A stretch of DNA of 64,000 nucleotides, from the NCBI GenBank assembly GCA_024638915.1, contig JAHEJJ010000001.1, forward strand, positions 1 to 64,000. The letters are read 5' to 3'. Below the pieces are notes generated by a model. It was given only the letters and a program-made list of their open reading frames with translations. It had not been told where the DNA came from and made no database searches. Numbering within the stretch: the stretch's first letter is position 1; each line of letters opens with the position of its first letter. Below are positions 1 to 7,184 of this stretch, piece after piece. Origin of the DNA: Robiginitalea sp. Its GTDB lineage: Bacteria > Bacteroidota > Bacteroidia > Flavobacteriales > Flavobacteriaceae. Both the position numbers and the translations under genes were made by a program.

Positions 1-1
1 C

Positions 2-166
2 ATGGGGAGATACAAAGAGGCTGAAGTCCAATATGCGCTGGCCGAAAAAGCGGGTCCAAAACGCCGGTTGATTAATGAAGGAATGGAAAACGTAAGCCAG
101 TCTTTGAACAATGAAAGAAGCGGGGCTTCTCTGGTCCCACCGCCTGAGGTGGATGAACCCAGCTAA
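2..166 (+). CDS. TPR-repeat protein, C-terminal end only
   Basis: The reading frame is already open at the window edge and ends at a TAA at 164-166, so only the last 54 residues are visible and the true start lies outside. The visible part begins GRYKEAEVQYALAEKAGP, which fits the second helix of a tetratricopeptide repeat (Gly, Tyr, Ala, Tyr, Ala, Pro at consensus places). A charged, proline-rich tail follows. TPR proteins are scaffolds for protein contacts; nothing here shows the partner. A strong hairpin terminator follows 12 bases after the stop. The call rests on a single repeat. Confidence 0.6.
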   Translation: MGRYKEAEVQYALAEKAGPKRRLINEGMENVSQSLNNERSGASLVPPPEVDEPS

Positions 167-178
167 GACCAAAAACAA

Positions 179-213
179 AAAACCCGGTCAAAATCTTTTG
201 ACCGGGTTTATTT
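179..213. terminator. Bidirectional rho-independent terminator
   Basis: A perfect inverted repeat (AACCCGGTCAAAA, 2-base loop, TTTTGACCGGGTT) is flanked by A-rich sequence on the left and T-rich sequence on the right, so it can end transcription on both strands. It ends the TPR gene on the plus strand. It is almost identical to the terminator at 1385-1420, which lies just past the intact lipoprotein gene in the same way that this one lies past its decayed copy. Confidence 0.85.
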
Positions 214-221
214 CTATTGGA

Positions 222-344
222 TCAATATGGTGTGCTAGTGGATATCTCCCCTACAATTTCCCAACTGGCGTCCACAGCATCGAATACGCCATTTTTCAAT
301 TCCCATACTCCTGAGGCATTTTCAAACCTTCTCTGCAGCCGCAT
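222..344 (-). pseudogene. Decayed paralogue of the 1439-2080 lipoprotein, C-terminal remnant
   Basis: On the minus strand 40 codons remain open. They read RRFENASGVWELKNGVFD and then WEIVGEIS before a stop. The intact gene at 1439-2080 ends with RFEGATGELYFKDATFV and WELVGEITY, so the two align over the whole C-terminal strand-rich motif. Upstream (about 345-480) the frame is broken by stop codons and similarity fades, and no lipoprotein signal is left. The flanking terminator and the spacing from terminator to stop are also duplicated. This looks like an old tandem duplication in which one copy was lost. The left edge is clear; the right edge of the homology is uncertain. Confidence 0.7.
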
Positions 345-577
345 TAATTCTGAAAGCCTTCATAAAAAACCAGGTTATTCCCGTACAAATAGCTTCTTAC
401 CTACATGAGAACCAAACTGCACCAGAGACCTGTCCAGTAGCCCTACCACAATTTCAACGATTAAATCCGGAGCGTCACCACCATCAGCATATATGATTTA
501 TCTTATATTTATTTGACCATCATATAATTAATAAATAATTTAAAAATGTGTTTGAATCCTATACTTCACATTGGTCT

Positions 578-1048
578 ATGAGGAAAAATATAGACAACTT
601 TAATGGCCTAAAAGCGAAATGGTATATAGTATTGGGGCTCCTCTTTGTAATAGGAACTATCGGCAGCATGAGACTTAGTGCGCAGGTGAATCCATCGATT
701 GATGAATTGTATAACTACTTTAACAACCAGCAGTTACTCCTCACATATCGGGAAGGTGAAGCTTTATACGGCACTTATTATTTTATAGAGGTTCATTATT
801 GTCCCGATGGGTATTATGGCCTATACGGAAATACAGTAAAGCAGACGGTATTGGGAAACGAACAAAGATCTAACTGGCAAGAATTTGGCAGCTGGAAGAT
901 CATCGATCAAAACGATATAAACGGTATATTATATATTCCCACCAATGGCAACCAACAGTTTTATCCCCTCTATAAACTGGCCAATGGAGATCTTTTTATC
1001 AATGAAGGGGTGACCGTTGTGAATCAAGGATTGGCAATTTGTCAATGA
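578..1048 (+). CDS. Hypothetical secreted protein
   Basis: I do not recognise this 156-residue protein. The ATG at 578 is preferred over an in-frame GTG at 548 because it gives a short basic N-terminus followed by a hydrophobic stretch (YIVLGLLFVIGTIG) and a likely signal-peptidase site near LSAQ. The mature part is rich in Tyr, Asn, Gln and Trp with alternating patterns, as in small beta-strand-rich exported proteins. It contains one conspicuous CPDGYYGLYG turn and a second Cys two residues from the C-terminus, so a disulfide is possible. It stands alone between two terminators. AT-rich sequence precedes it, but I found no consensus promoter. Confidence 0.6.
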   Translation: MRKNIDNFNGLKAKWYIVLGLLFVIGTIGSMRLSAQVNPSIDELYNYFNNQQLLLTYREGEALYGTYYFIEVHYCPDGYYGLYGNTVKQTVLGNEQRSNWQEFGSWKIIDQNDINGILYIPTNGNQQFYPLYKLANGDLFINEGVTVVNQGLAICQ

Positions 1049-1064
1049 GCGAACTAACCAACGC

Positions 1065-1095
1065 TATATCAAAGACCCAGAGTTATTTTGATATA
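1065..1095 (+). terminator. Hairpin after the 578-1048 gene
   Basis: TATATCAAA and TTTGATATA form a perfect 9-bp stem around a 13-base loop, 17 bases after the stop codon. There is no strong T-run after it, so it may be a transcript-end stabiliser rather than a true intrinsic terminator. Confidence 0.4.
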
Positions 1096-1134
1096 AAAGA
1101 AACTACAATTTGAGTTATAAGATTTTAACTGTTT

Positions 1135-1160
1135 TTTCTTTTGGCTTGATCCAAAAGAAA
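1135..1160. repeat. Intergenic palindrome within a 330-base non-coding stretch
   Basis: TTTCTTTTGG and CCAAAAGAAA form a perfect 10-bp inverted repeat around CTTGAT. Palindromes of this style (TTTTGGCTTGATCCAAAAG) are common intergenic elements in flavobacterial genomes and usually occur in many copies; only one copy is in this window. The rest of 1049-1384 holds no convincing gene. It does hold a second inverted repeat (CCTGCCTGC with GCAGGCAGG at about 1339-1366). The stretch from about 1195 to 1330 looks like part of the same dispersed element. Confidence 0.55.
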
Positions 1161-1384
1161 GAAAAGATCAAGAAGGATTTAAGGTAATTTTTGGCTTTGC
1201 CAAAACCACAAAGCCAATATTGGCTCCATGCTCTTATTCGCTGTCGCGAAACGCATTTCCGCCCATGTCTTTGCTATTTCTGAAAATCCTTCGGCGCACT
1301 TAATTTTACGAACGGGTAATCTATTTCCGTCTTATACCTGCCTGCAATAAATTTGGCGCAGGCAGGGTGGGACCACAAACAAAA

Positions 1385-1420
1385 AACCCCGGTCAAAATC
1401 TTTTGACCGGGGTTTTTTTA
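1385..1420. terminator. Bidirectional rho-independent terminator
   Basis: A perfect 14-bp inverted repeat (AACCCCGGTCAAAA with TTTTGACCGGGGTT) has A-runs and T-runs on its two sides. It ends the minus-strand lipoprotein gene that stops at 1439. Apart from one extra C:G pair it is the same as the terminator at 179-213. Confidence 0.9.
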
Positions 1421-1438
1421 TTGGATTAACGGAGCGTA

Positions 1439-2080
1439 CTAGTAAGTTATCTCCCCTACAAGTTCCCAATCGCCTATCGTGCCAAGACCATCCGGGGCCG
1501 GAACAAATGTCGCATCTTTAAAATACAACTCTCCCGTAGCACCTTCGAACCTGCCGGTTCCTTCAAGGATCGTTATCGGAATAATATTGCCATCGGCATC
1601 TCTAGCGTTATCAAAACTTCCCGTTAGACCACTGGGGTCTGCCTCTAAATCAACAGTCAGTGCAACGGTTTCTACCGTAGTGATCATATCGCCATGGGCG
1701 CCGATGTAATTGACATAAAAAATGACCACAGCTGTGTTTGGGCCAGTGAGGAAACAGGTCCCTTCCTGAGGCCGTCCAAAACTGCCCGGCTGAATTTTTC
1801 CCAGGTGAGTCATATTCCCGGAGATGATGTTGGTGGTTAAATCGAAACCCACATCCGGAATACAACTAACCAATGGTATAGATGGATCTCCTACATTGGT
1901 GAACTTACCGCGCCATGCCCTTGTAGTCCTTGCGGCATTTTCGGATTTGGCATTCACCGTTTCAAGATTCTCCATAGGATCAGCGGTGGATTCCTGTGTA
2001 CAGGAGATGGCCGATATGAGAAGGATCATCGATCCCAATAATAACGTTGGCCTGAGGAATTTTTGCATACTTTTTTTCAT
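1439..2080 (-). CDS. Secreted beta-rich lipoprotein of unknown function
   Basis: This 213-residue protein has a basic N-terminus, a hydrophobic segment and a lipobox ending LISAISC at about residues 21-27, so it should be exported and lipid-anchored. Downstream come a short linker containing NAKSENA and a domain of alternating strands. The C-terminal motif GTGRFEGATGELYF resembles the turn-rich motif of allene-oxide-cyclase-like or dirigent-like barrels, which is an inference from pattern only. There are two cysteines in the mature domain, C(IPDV) and C(FLTG). The NAKS linker recurs in the beta-propeller lipoprotein at 2743-4575, and both genes carry the same 30-base motif at the same distance upstream, so they are probably co-regulated. 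A broken copy lies at 222-344. Confidence 0.75.
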   Translation of the reverse strand: MKKSMQKFLRPTLLLGSMILLISAISCTQESTADPMENLETVNAKSENAARTTRAWRGKFTNVGDPSIPLVSCIPDVGFDLTTNIISGNMTHLGKIQPGSFGRPQEGTCFLTGPNTAVVIFYVNYIGAHGDMITTVETVALTVDLEADPSGLTGSFDNARDADGNIIPITILEGTGRFEGATGELYFKDATFVPAPDGLGTIGDWELVGEITY

Positions 2081-2210
2081 AATGGTGGTATTTAGATTAT
2101 AGTATAATGGATTGTAAAGTCCTTAATTATAAATACTTCCGGGAGAATTTTATTCGCGAAAAAGGAAGGATATTAAAGAAAGTATATTAAGAGTAAAAAA
2201 CCTGAACATC

Positions 2211-2240
2211 TGGGACGAACCCACCTCAAAACTGTCCTAA
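2211..2240 (-). promoter_or_regulatory. Upstream motif shared with the 2743-4575 gene, copy 1
   Basis: The plus-strand sequence starts TGGGACGAACCCAC and ends TGTCCTAA, 30 bases long, 131-160 bases upstream of the lipoprotein start at 2080. A second copy of the same length, differing mainly in its middle, lies at 4703-4732, 128-157 bases upstream of the other lipoprotein gene. Equal length and nearly equal distance to the start codon argue for a regulator-binding site rather than chance. The regulator is unknown. The rest of 2083-2396 is AT-rich with no gene that I can support. Confidence 0.55.
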
Positions 2241-2396
2241 ATGCCGGTATTATTAATCGAAATAAAGCAAGCGACCCGCTGCTGCTGCGCTATTGGCATT
2301 TAAAAATGGGCAAAAACAGGTTTATCGCTTCACAACAGCGATTATCCAAATGTGTTTTTGATAAATAATATTATCCCCTTAAGGCCATGACCTGCC

Positions 2397-2582
2397 TTAT
2401 TCCTTCTTCTTAAGCGACAGGTTGATCACGATGGCCATCAAAAGCCAGATAATAAAGGTTTCCCCATGGGTCATTTCATAAGTAGACCCTGCTGCTTTGG
2501 CCGAAAACAGTACCATGTATACGATCACAGGGGATAAAAACAGGCTGATCAGAAGATGTAGAATCGATTTTTTATAATCCAT
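2397..2582 (-). CDS. Small two-helix membrane protein
   Basis: A 61-residue protein with two hydrophobic segments, roughly residues 7-25 (ILHLLISLFLSPVIVYMVLF) and 38-53 (FIIWLLMAIVINLSL), and a basic tail KKKE. The ATG at 2582 is chosen over an upstream in-frame start at 2615, which would add a short, less plausible leader. The loop contains a THGE sequence. No family is recognised. It sits alone between the propeller-gene terminator and the lipoprotein promoter region. The good membrane pattern and clean start support it as real, but short length keeps confidence moderate. Confidence 0.55.
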   Translation of the reverse strand: MDYKKSILHLLISLFLSPVIVYMVLFSAKAAGSTYEMTHGETFIIWLLMAIVINLSLKKKE

Positions 2583-2653
2583 AATTGGTTGGTTTAGAGT
2601 TATAATAGTAACCATTTTTTATCAGATGTAAAAACAATTCCGAAACACATACA

Positions 2654-2680
2654 AAAACCCGGCCCAAACGGCCGGGTTTT
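2654..2680 (-). terminator. Rho-independent terminator of the propeller lipoprotein gene
   Basis: AAAACCCGGCC and GGCCGGGTTTT pair perfectly around a 5-base loop, 62 bases past the stop at 2743. A-runs on the plus strand become the T-tract on the minus strand. Confidence 0.9.
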
Positions 2681-2742
2681 CTGATTTCTTACCTGAGCAA
2701 GAGGCTCTAACGCTAAGCGTTCGAACGTCTCCTTCAATGATC

Positions 2743-4575
2743 TTAGCGCACCTTATTTGCCCGGATTTTTAAAATCGAATTCGACGCTCCGCCTGTTATA
2801 TAGATATCGCCAGAGGGGCCTACATCAACGTTGTCAAAAAGCCATTGAGGAGGAAATCCGGGGATACCGCCAGCTTTGGGTTTGAGTCCCTCTACGATGA
2901 TTGTTTTTTCTCCAGTTGACAGGTCTACTCGCGTAAGCTTACCAGCACCTCCGGGTCCTTCAGTTTCATAGACCAGAAGCCTTCCTTCATTATCTACTGC
3001 TATTCCTTCTGGAAAGGAAAGATCAAATACTACGGGTTGGGGCGAAGGAGGGTCGGTATCAAAATTAATTTCAAAAACAATACCTGCACCCCAGTCGGTG
3101 GCCCATACTGTTTCACCATCAGTGGCCAGGCCACTAGCAGCGCCTGGAAATTGAAAGAGTAAGGCATCGTCACTCATACTGTAAATTCCACCCCCAGTCC
3201 CCTGAGGTTTTCCAATGTCAGAAACCACGACTTCACCTGAATTAAGACGGACCGCGTCCAGAGGAGCGACCACCTGACTTTCAAAATCTGCTATTACCCC
3301 GTTCTGCGGATTCCAAACCTGAACATTGGATGAGAAAAAGGATGAAATGATCAGATCCGTTCCGGAAGCAGACACATTCTGCGGCAGGGTAAGGGAGAAC
3401 TCTCCGGGAATGGGAACGATGAAGCCTTTGTATATTCCAGTCTGCTGGCCACTGGTTCCATTGAATTCCCGAATACTGAACAGGTCAGCTTCAAAGACCA
3501 CATCCTGGTTATTGGGACCGGCCATTACACCAAGGCCCTGCGGGGCGATCATCCCTCCCGGGCTGAGGAACCGCGCTTGTCCGCTGGGCAGCAGGATCTC
3601 AGCAACCCATCCTTCGTCATTGTTGGTCATATACAGGCTGCCATCGGCATCAAAAACCATATTGTCTAGCCCTGGTTCAAGCGATGAGGTAATAGTTGTT
3701 AATTGCTTCGTATCTATATCAAGGGTGAAAAGCGACCCAGTCTGGTCCAGGATATACAGCAAGCCGTCAGGGCCAAACTTAGCGGCTGCCGGATTGGCAA
3801 ATTCACCTCCTGTACCGGCCAATATTTCAACAGCCCCATTAAATCCATTTCCAAACAAATCACCTGTGAGGGGTGGATCATTGGGTCCTCCAACATCGAC
3901 AGCAATGACAAGATTAAAGGCAAAGAGAGGGCCGTACAGACGTCCGTCCGGACCAAAATCAAATGAATTAAAAAAGCCGAGACAAGGTGGACCGTTTGGA
4001 AAATCGCATTCGATAATGGGCCTTGGAGGATTAATCAGTTCCGGATCGAATTCATACAGGCCATCCCCCTGGAAATCAAGGGCTACAAATAAACGCCCTT
4101 CATCGTTGAAAGCGATGGGGTTTACCCCGGGCGCAAATGGCTGTTTCGTTATATTACCGTCCGGCTCCAGGCGTCCTACTTCCCCGGTCAAAAGATCGGT
4201 CCAGTAGAGGGAATCGTCCGGCCCGAACACCAAATCGTCAGGGCCTGTAACCTGATCTGAAATCTGGTTGACAATTTTACCGTTATTCTTATTGATCACG
4301 TTAATTGTTTGTTCCACGACGCTTCCGGCATACAAGAGCCCATCTGGTCCGACGTCAATACCGTTAGACATACCGGGAACAGAACCTTTGGCAAGGGTTT
4401 TCAAAACGGCGTTTGCTGATTTTCTATCATTCTTATTCTTGGATTTGGCATTCGCTCCCTCCAGGTTATCAGCCTCCAGGTCCGGCTCCGGGCTGCAGGA
4501 AAAGGCCATCGCAATTAGTGCCAGCATGGCCAGCTTAAACATTGCTTTCAAACGACTATGGATTTTTGTTTTCAT
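2743..4575 (-). CDS. NHL/SMP-30-type beta-propeller lipoprotein
   Basis: This 610-residue protein begins with a basic N-terminus and a hydrophobic run ending in the lipobox MAFSC (Cys about residue 27), so it should be an anchored envelope lipoprotein. A linker with GANAKSKNKND follows, and then repeated blade motifs of the form [FV]xxDGxLY. Clear examples are GPDGLLYAG, GPDDSLYWTD, NDEGRLFVA, GPDGRLYGP, GPDGLLYIL, DADGSLYMT, DNEGRLLVYE and GPSGDIYITGG. At least eight blades are visible, too many for one six-bladed SMP-30 ring, so there are probably two propellers or one large one. Such proteins bind sugars or lactones or act as binding scaffolds; no catalytic metal site could be assigned by eye. 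It stands alone and shares an upstream motif with the 1439-2080 lipoprotein. Confidence 0.8.
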   Translation of the reverse strand: MKTKIHSRLKAMFKLAMLALIAMAFSCSPEPDLEADNLEGANAKSKNKNDRKSANAVLKTLAKGSVPGMSNGIDVGPDGLLYAGSVVEQTINVINKNNGKIVNQISDQVTGPDDLVFGPDDSLYWTDLLTGEVGRLEPDGNITKQPFAPGVNPIAFNDEGRLFVALDFQGDGLYEFDPELINPPRPIIECDFPNGPPCLGFFNSFDFGPDGRLYGPLFAFNLVIAVDVGGPNDPPLTGDLFGNGFNGAVEILAGTGGEFANPAAAKFGPDGLLYILDQTGSLFTLDIDTKQLTTITSSLEPGLDNMVFDADGSLYMTNNDEGWVAEILLPSGQARFLSPGGMIAPQGLGVMAGPNNQDVVFEADLFSIREFNGTSGQQTGIYKGFIVPIPGEFSLTLPQNVSASGTDLIISSFFSSNVQVWNPQNGVIADFESQVVAPLDAVRLNSGEVVVSDIGKPQGTGGGIYSMSDDALLFQFPGAASGLATDGETVWATDWGAGIVFEINFDTDPPSPQPVVFDLSFPEGIAVDNEGRLLVYETEGPGGAGKLTRVDLSTGEKTIIVEGLKPKAGGIPGFPPQWLFDNVDVGPSGDIYITGGASNSILKIRANKVR

Positions 4576-4702
4576 ATTTATAGAGTTTAGATTATACCAT
4601 TACGGAATTATGATCCATTGCTAAGAGCTATTAATTGATGATGTACATGGAACTATGGGGTTATATGTAAGTTAAGGAATTAAGTAGTTTTTAAAGTGAT
4701 AC

Positions 4703-4732
4703 TGGGACGAACACACTTATCTAATGTCCTAA
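4703..4732 (-). promoter_or_regulatory. Upstream motif shared with the 1439-2080 gene, copy 2
   Basis: TGGGACGAACACAC to TGTCCTAA, 30 bases, 128-157 bases upstream of the propeller gene start. The outer ends match the copy at 2211-2240 and the middle differs. No recognisable promoter lies directly beside it. The 4576-4864 gap otherwise holds only AT-rich sequence and a T9 run at 4739-4748. Confidence 0.55.
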
Positions 4733-4864
4733 TGCGCCTTTTTTTTTTGCGAAAGATAAAATGCTATTTAATAAGGTTTCCTGATAATCTAAAGCCCATA
4801 TTAGTTTAAATAGCTGTTTTGCGGTATTCTTTAAGCCGCTTTATTTGAAATGTCTGTTTTTCAG

Positions 4865-5575
4865 TTACAAGTCTGTAACCGCGAAAACCCGGGGATGTCT
4901 CCATATTATACTGGCCGGCAATTTTGGGGTGACGACCTTTTTGCGCCATTCGGCATATACATCTGATTTTCCGGATCCGGTTATGATAAACAGGATTTCT
5001 TTGGCTTCCAGGATCGATTTAATGCCCATGGTTACGCCAAATTTCGGGGGTGTTTTTTCCGGACTGATCATCTCGTGGTTCTGAGTAGATGCTGCCAATG
5101 CAGAAACATAACACTCGCGGGGCGGCCAATGTTCGGCAGGCTCCATAAAACCAAGGTGTCCATTTTGGCCCATGCCTAAGATGAGGAGGTCTAGCAGCCC
5201 TTGCCTATCGAGTTCTTTTTGCATAGAATTTGCCGCCTCCTCGGCCTGAGTTTTACTTTTTAGCAAACTTGTATTAGATGAAAAGTAATGGGTGTTTTTT
5301 TTGGCGATCCCCCACGGGACCCTCACTTCATTTTCAATATAGCTCCTGCAACTATGCTGATATGCCGATAAGCCCACCCATTCATCCAGTTGGAACAAGG
5401 ATAGAGATTTAGTGTTGAGGTTTTTGGATTTCGCGATAGAGCGATACATACCCAGGGGTGAATTTCCGGTGGCAACACCTATGGTGCTCAAAGGGTTTTT
5501 TCGGATCCTCCGGCTTAGCCAGTCGGCAGCCGTTTGGCTTAATTCCCGATAATTTTTACACCGTTCTATGGTCAT
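4865..5575 (-). CDS. NagB-family sugar-phosphate isomerase/deaminase
   Basis: About 236 residues, the usual length for glucosamine-6-phosphate deaminase/6-phosphogluconolactonase-fold enzymes. Family motifs are in order: a phosphate-binding GVATGNSPLGMY near residue 35, LDEWVGL near 65 (the acid that acts as catalytic base in NagB) and GMGQNGHLGFMEP near 138. FMEP instead of FNEP and the divergent C-terminus place it nearer the galactosamine-6-phosphate isomerase (AgaI-like) branch than classical NagB. The ATG at 5575 overlaps the TGA of the upstream gene; the alternative TTG one codon earlier is unlikely. It is the last gene of a four-gene operon with sugar oxidoreductases, so its substrate is probably a product of that pathway. 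Exact substrate unknown. Confidence 0.8.
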   Translation of the reverse strand: MTIERCKNYRELSQTAADWLSRRIRKNPLSTIGVATGNSPLGMYRSIAKSKNLNTKSLSLFQLDEWVGLSAYQHSCRSYIENEVRVPWGIAKKNTHYFSSNTSLLKSKTQAEEAANSMQKELDRQGLLDLLILGMGQNGHLGFMEPAEHWPPRECYVSALAASTQNHEMISPEKTPPKFGVTMGIKSILEAKEILFIITGSGKSDVYAEWRKKVVTPKLPASIIWRHPRVFAVTDL

Positions 5576-6105
5576 CAATACCAGGCAATTTCACCCTTAT
5601 AAGGAATACAGCCTTTGTAAGATCCCGGCAGCGGATTATACCTTAAGCCTTCCGTGATTCCCGGCTTGGAGGAGAAATACCCCCACTGCGTCAGGTTTTT
5701 CAGGTCCCTGAAATAATGAGGTTTTTCGTCGGTAGCGGCCTTGGCTGCCTTGTCAAGCTGCTCGATTGCCTCATATTTTCCCTGATCGGGAAGACCCAAA
5801 AATTCATCACGCAATAATTGGTTTAGTCCAACCATGATGCGATCTTTTCTTTCTATGTCATAACAATCTTCTACAATCAGGGCTATGAATTGATGTACGT
5901 TGGCTTCTTTGGCCCCCGGGGAGGACGCTGTTTCGGGAAGAATTATTTCGACCATGGCCGCCAGAAGCAATTGATACTCTTCCTTGAATAATGAGGGATT
6001 ATGGTTATCTGCGCATCCCTGCACAACCCACGAAAAGGGGATAAAACTGGCAGCAGACCACCTGGCCAGCACTCCCAAAGCGTTTCTGCGATCTATTTTT
6101 TCCAT
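5575..6105 (-). CDS. Gluconate 2-dehydrogenase subunit 3-like protein with Tat-type signal
   Basis: A 176-residue small subunit. The N-terminus DRRNALGVLARWSAASFIPF has the twin arginine followed by a hydrophobic stretch of a Tat signal, and VVQGCAD suggests possible lipidation. The rest matches the subunit 3 family: an LLAAMVEIILPET segment followed by PGAKEANVHQFI, then a helical region and a C-terminal aromatic/Gly-rich tail. In FAD-dependent sugar dehydrogenases of this type (gluconate 2-dehydrogenase, glucoside 3-dehydrogenase) this subunit carries the export signal and brings the folded GMC subunit across by hitch-hiking. Here the GMC protein encoded two genes upstream has no signal of its own, which fits. 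It overlaps the gene before it by 13 bases and the gene after it by 1-3 bases. Confidence 0.85.
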   Translation of the reverse strand: MEKIDRRNALGVLARWSAASFIPFSWVVQGCADNHNPSLFKEEYQLLLAAMVEIILPETASSPGAKEANVHQFIALIVEDCYDIERKDRIMVGLNQLLRDEFLGLPDQGKYEAIEQLDKAAKAATDEKPHYFRDLKNLTQWGYFSSKPGITEGLRYNPLPGSYKGCIPYKGEIAWY

Positions 6106-7184
6106 AATAAATATGGTTTTTTGGCATCGGTCTTAAAAGGCAGTTTGATCTTTTTACCCGTACCTGCCGAAGCATAGGCGGCAAAGATTATTTCTAAAAC
6201 CGCTTTCCCATCCTCTCCGGTCACCAGAGGGGTAAGATCGTTTTTCACACAGTCCACAAAATGTGCCATCTCCTGGGGAAAGCCATAATTCCAAAGCTCT
6301 TCATACATGGTAAAACTCCAGCCTTTTGTGTTTCCTGCTTTTTCCACGGCATATCCTATCCCTTTTTCGCTATAGGTGAGTATGGAACTTCCCTGAAGCA
6401 GATCGGCATAAGCAACCCCCTCGCTGCCGTGTATTTCAGCTTTATCATCCATGCCCCCTTTTTTTGTCCAGCTTTCCTCCGCCACAGCGGTAACCCCATT
6501 GCTGAATTCTAAAATGAGCAGGCTGTTGTCGTCCCCGATGGTTTTATTCTGGTGTACGGAGGTTTGCATTTGGGCATAAACAGAAACAACTTTGGCCTGT
6601 GGGTTTAACCACCTGAAAAATTGTATGGCATGACATCCCATATCCATCATGACCCCACCCCCCGATTTTTCGACATCGTAGAAATGATCCGCATGCGGCC
6701 CATCGTGCTTTTCAGATTGTTTAAACAGTATAGGATAGCCTAAAGCTCCTTCATCCAACAGCGACTTTAAACGCACATATTTTGGTGCAAAACACAATTC
6801 TTCCGCATACATGAGTTTCACCTTATTTGTTTTGCAGGCTTCGATCATCTGGTCTGCTTCCTCCAGGTTTAAACAGAGCGGTTTTTCTACCACGACATGC
6901 TTTTTTGCGCGGGCGATCTTAACAGTCAGTTCGCAATGCAAATAGTTGGGCGCGCCAAGGATAACCATATCGATATCGTCATGGGCCAAAAAGGCGTCTA
7001 TATCCGTAAACCAATTCGGGATCTGCTGTTGTTTGGCAAAGCTTTTTACATGCGCTTCGTTGGGAGACATCACCGCCACGAGATTTGCGTCGGCGATGGT
7101 TTTCAGTGCCTCCGCATGAATGCTGGCAATAAATTGTGACCCTATGATGCCAACTCCTACCTGTGTGCGTGAAATAGATTTCAT
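6093..7184 (-). CDS. Gfo/Idh/MocA-family oxidoreductase
   Basis: 363 residues. An N-terminal Rossmann motif (VGIIGSQFIASIHAEA) binds NAD(P), VEKPLCLNLEEA near residue 100 carries the EKP lysine of the family, and GGGVMMDMGCHAIQFFRW near 175 carries the Asp and His that complete the catalytic set. There is no export signal, so it is cytoplasmic, unlike the homologue at 14123. It overlaps the GMC gene by 4 bases and the subunit 3 gene by 13, so all are translated together. Members oxidise or reduce sugar hydroxyl or keto groups, often at C3. A role in handling a keto-sugar made by the GMC dehydrogenase is inferred from context. Confidence 0.85.
   Translation of the reverse strand: MKSISRTQVGVGIIGSQFIASIHAEALKTIADANLVAVMSPNEAHVKSFAKQQQIPNWFTDIDAFLAHDDIDMVILGAPNYLHCELTVKIARAKKHVVVEKPLCLNLEEADQMIEACKTNKVKLMYAEELCFAPKYVRLKSLLDEGALGYPILFKQSEKHDGPHADHFYDVEKSGGGVMMDMGCHAIQFFRWLNPQAKVVSVYAQMQTSVHQNKTIGDDNSLLILEFSNGVTAVAEESWTKKGGMDDKAEIHGSEGVAYADLLQGSSILTYSEKGIGYAVEKAGNTKGWSFTMYEELWNYGFPQEMAHFVDCVKNDLTPLVTGEDGKAVLEIIFAAYASAGTGKKIKLPFKTDAKKPYLLWKK

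Noticed and set aside
111-408. Plus-strand short frames across the first terminator
   Set aside because: They cross the terminator and the antisense pseudogene; no start signals or family patterns.
3326-4207. Long open frame on the plus strand (about 293 codons)
   Set aside because: It lies fully antisense to the NHL/SMP-30 lipoprotein gene, whose repeats and lipobox are clear; the translated product has no domain pattern.
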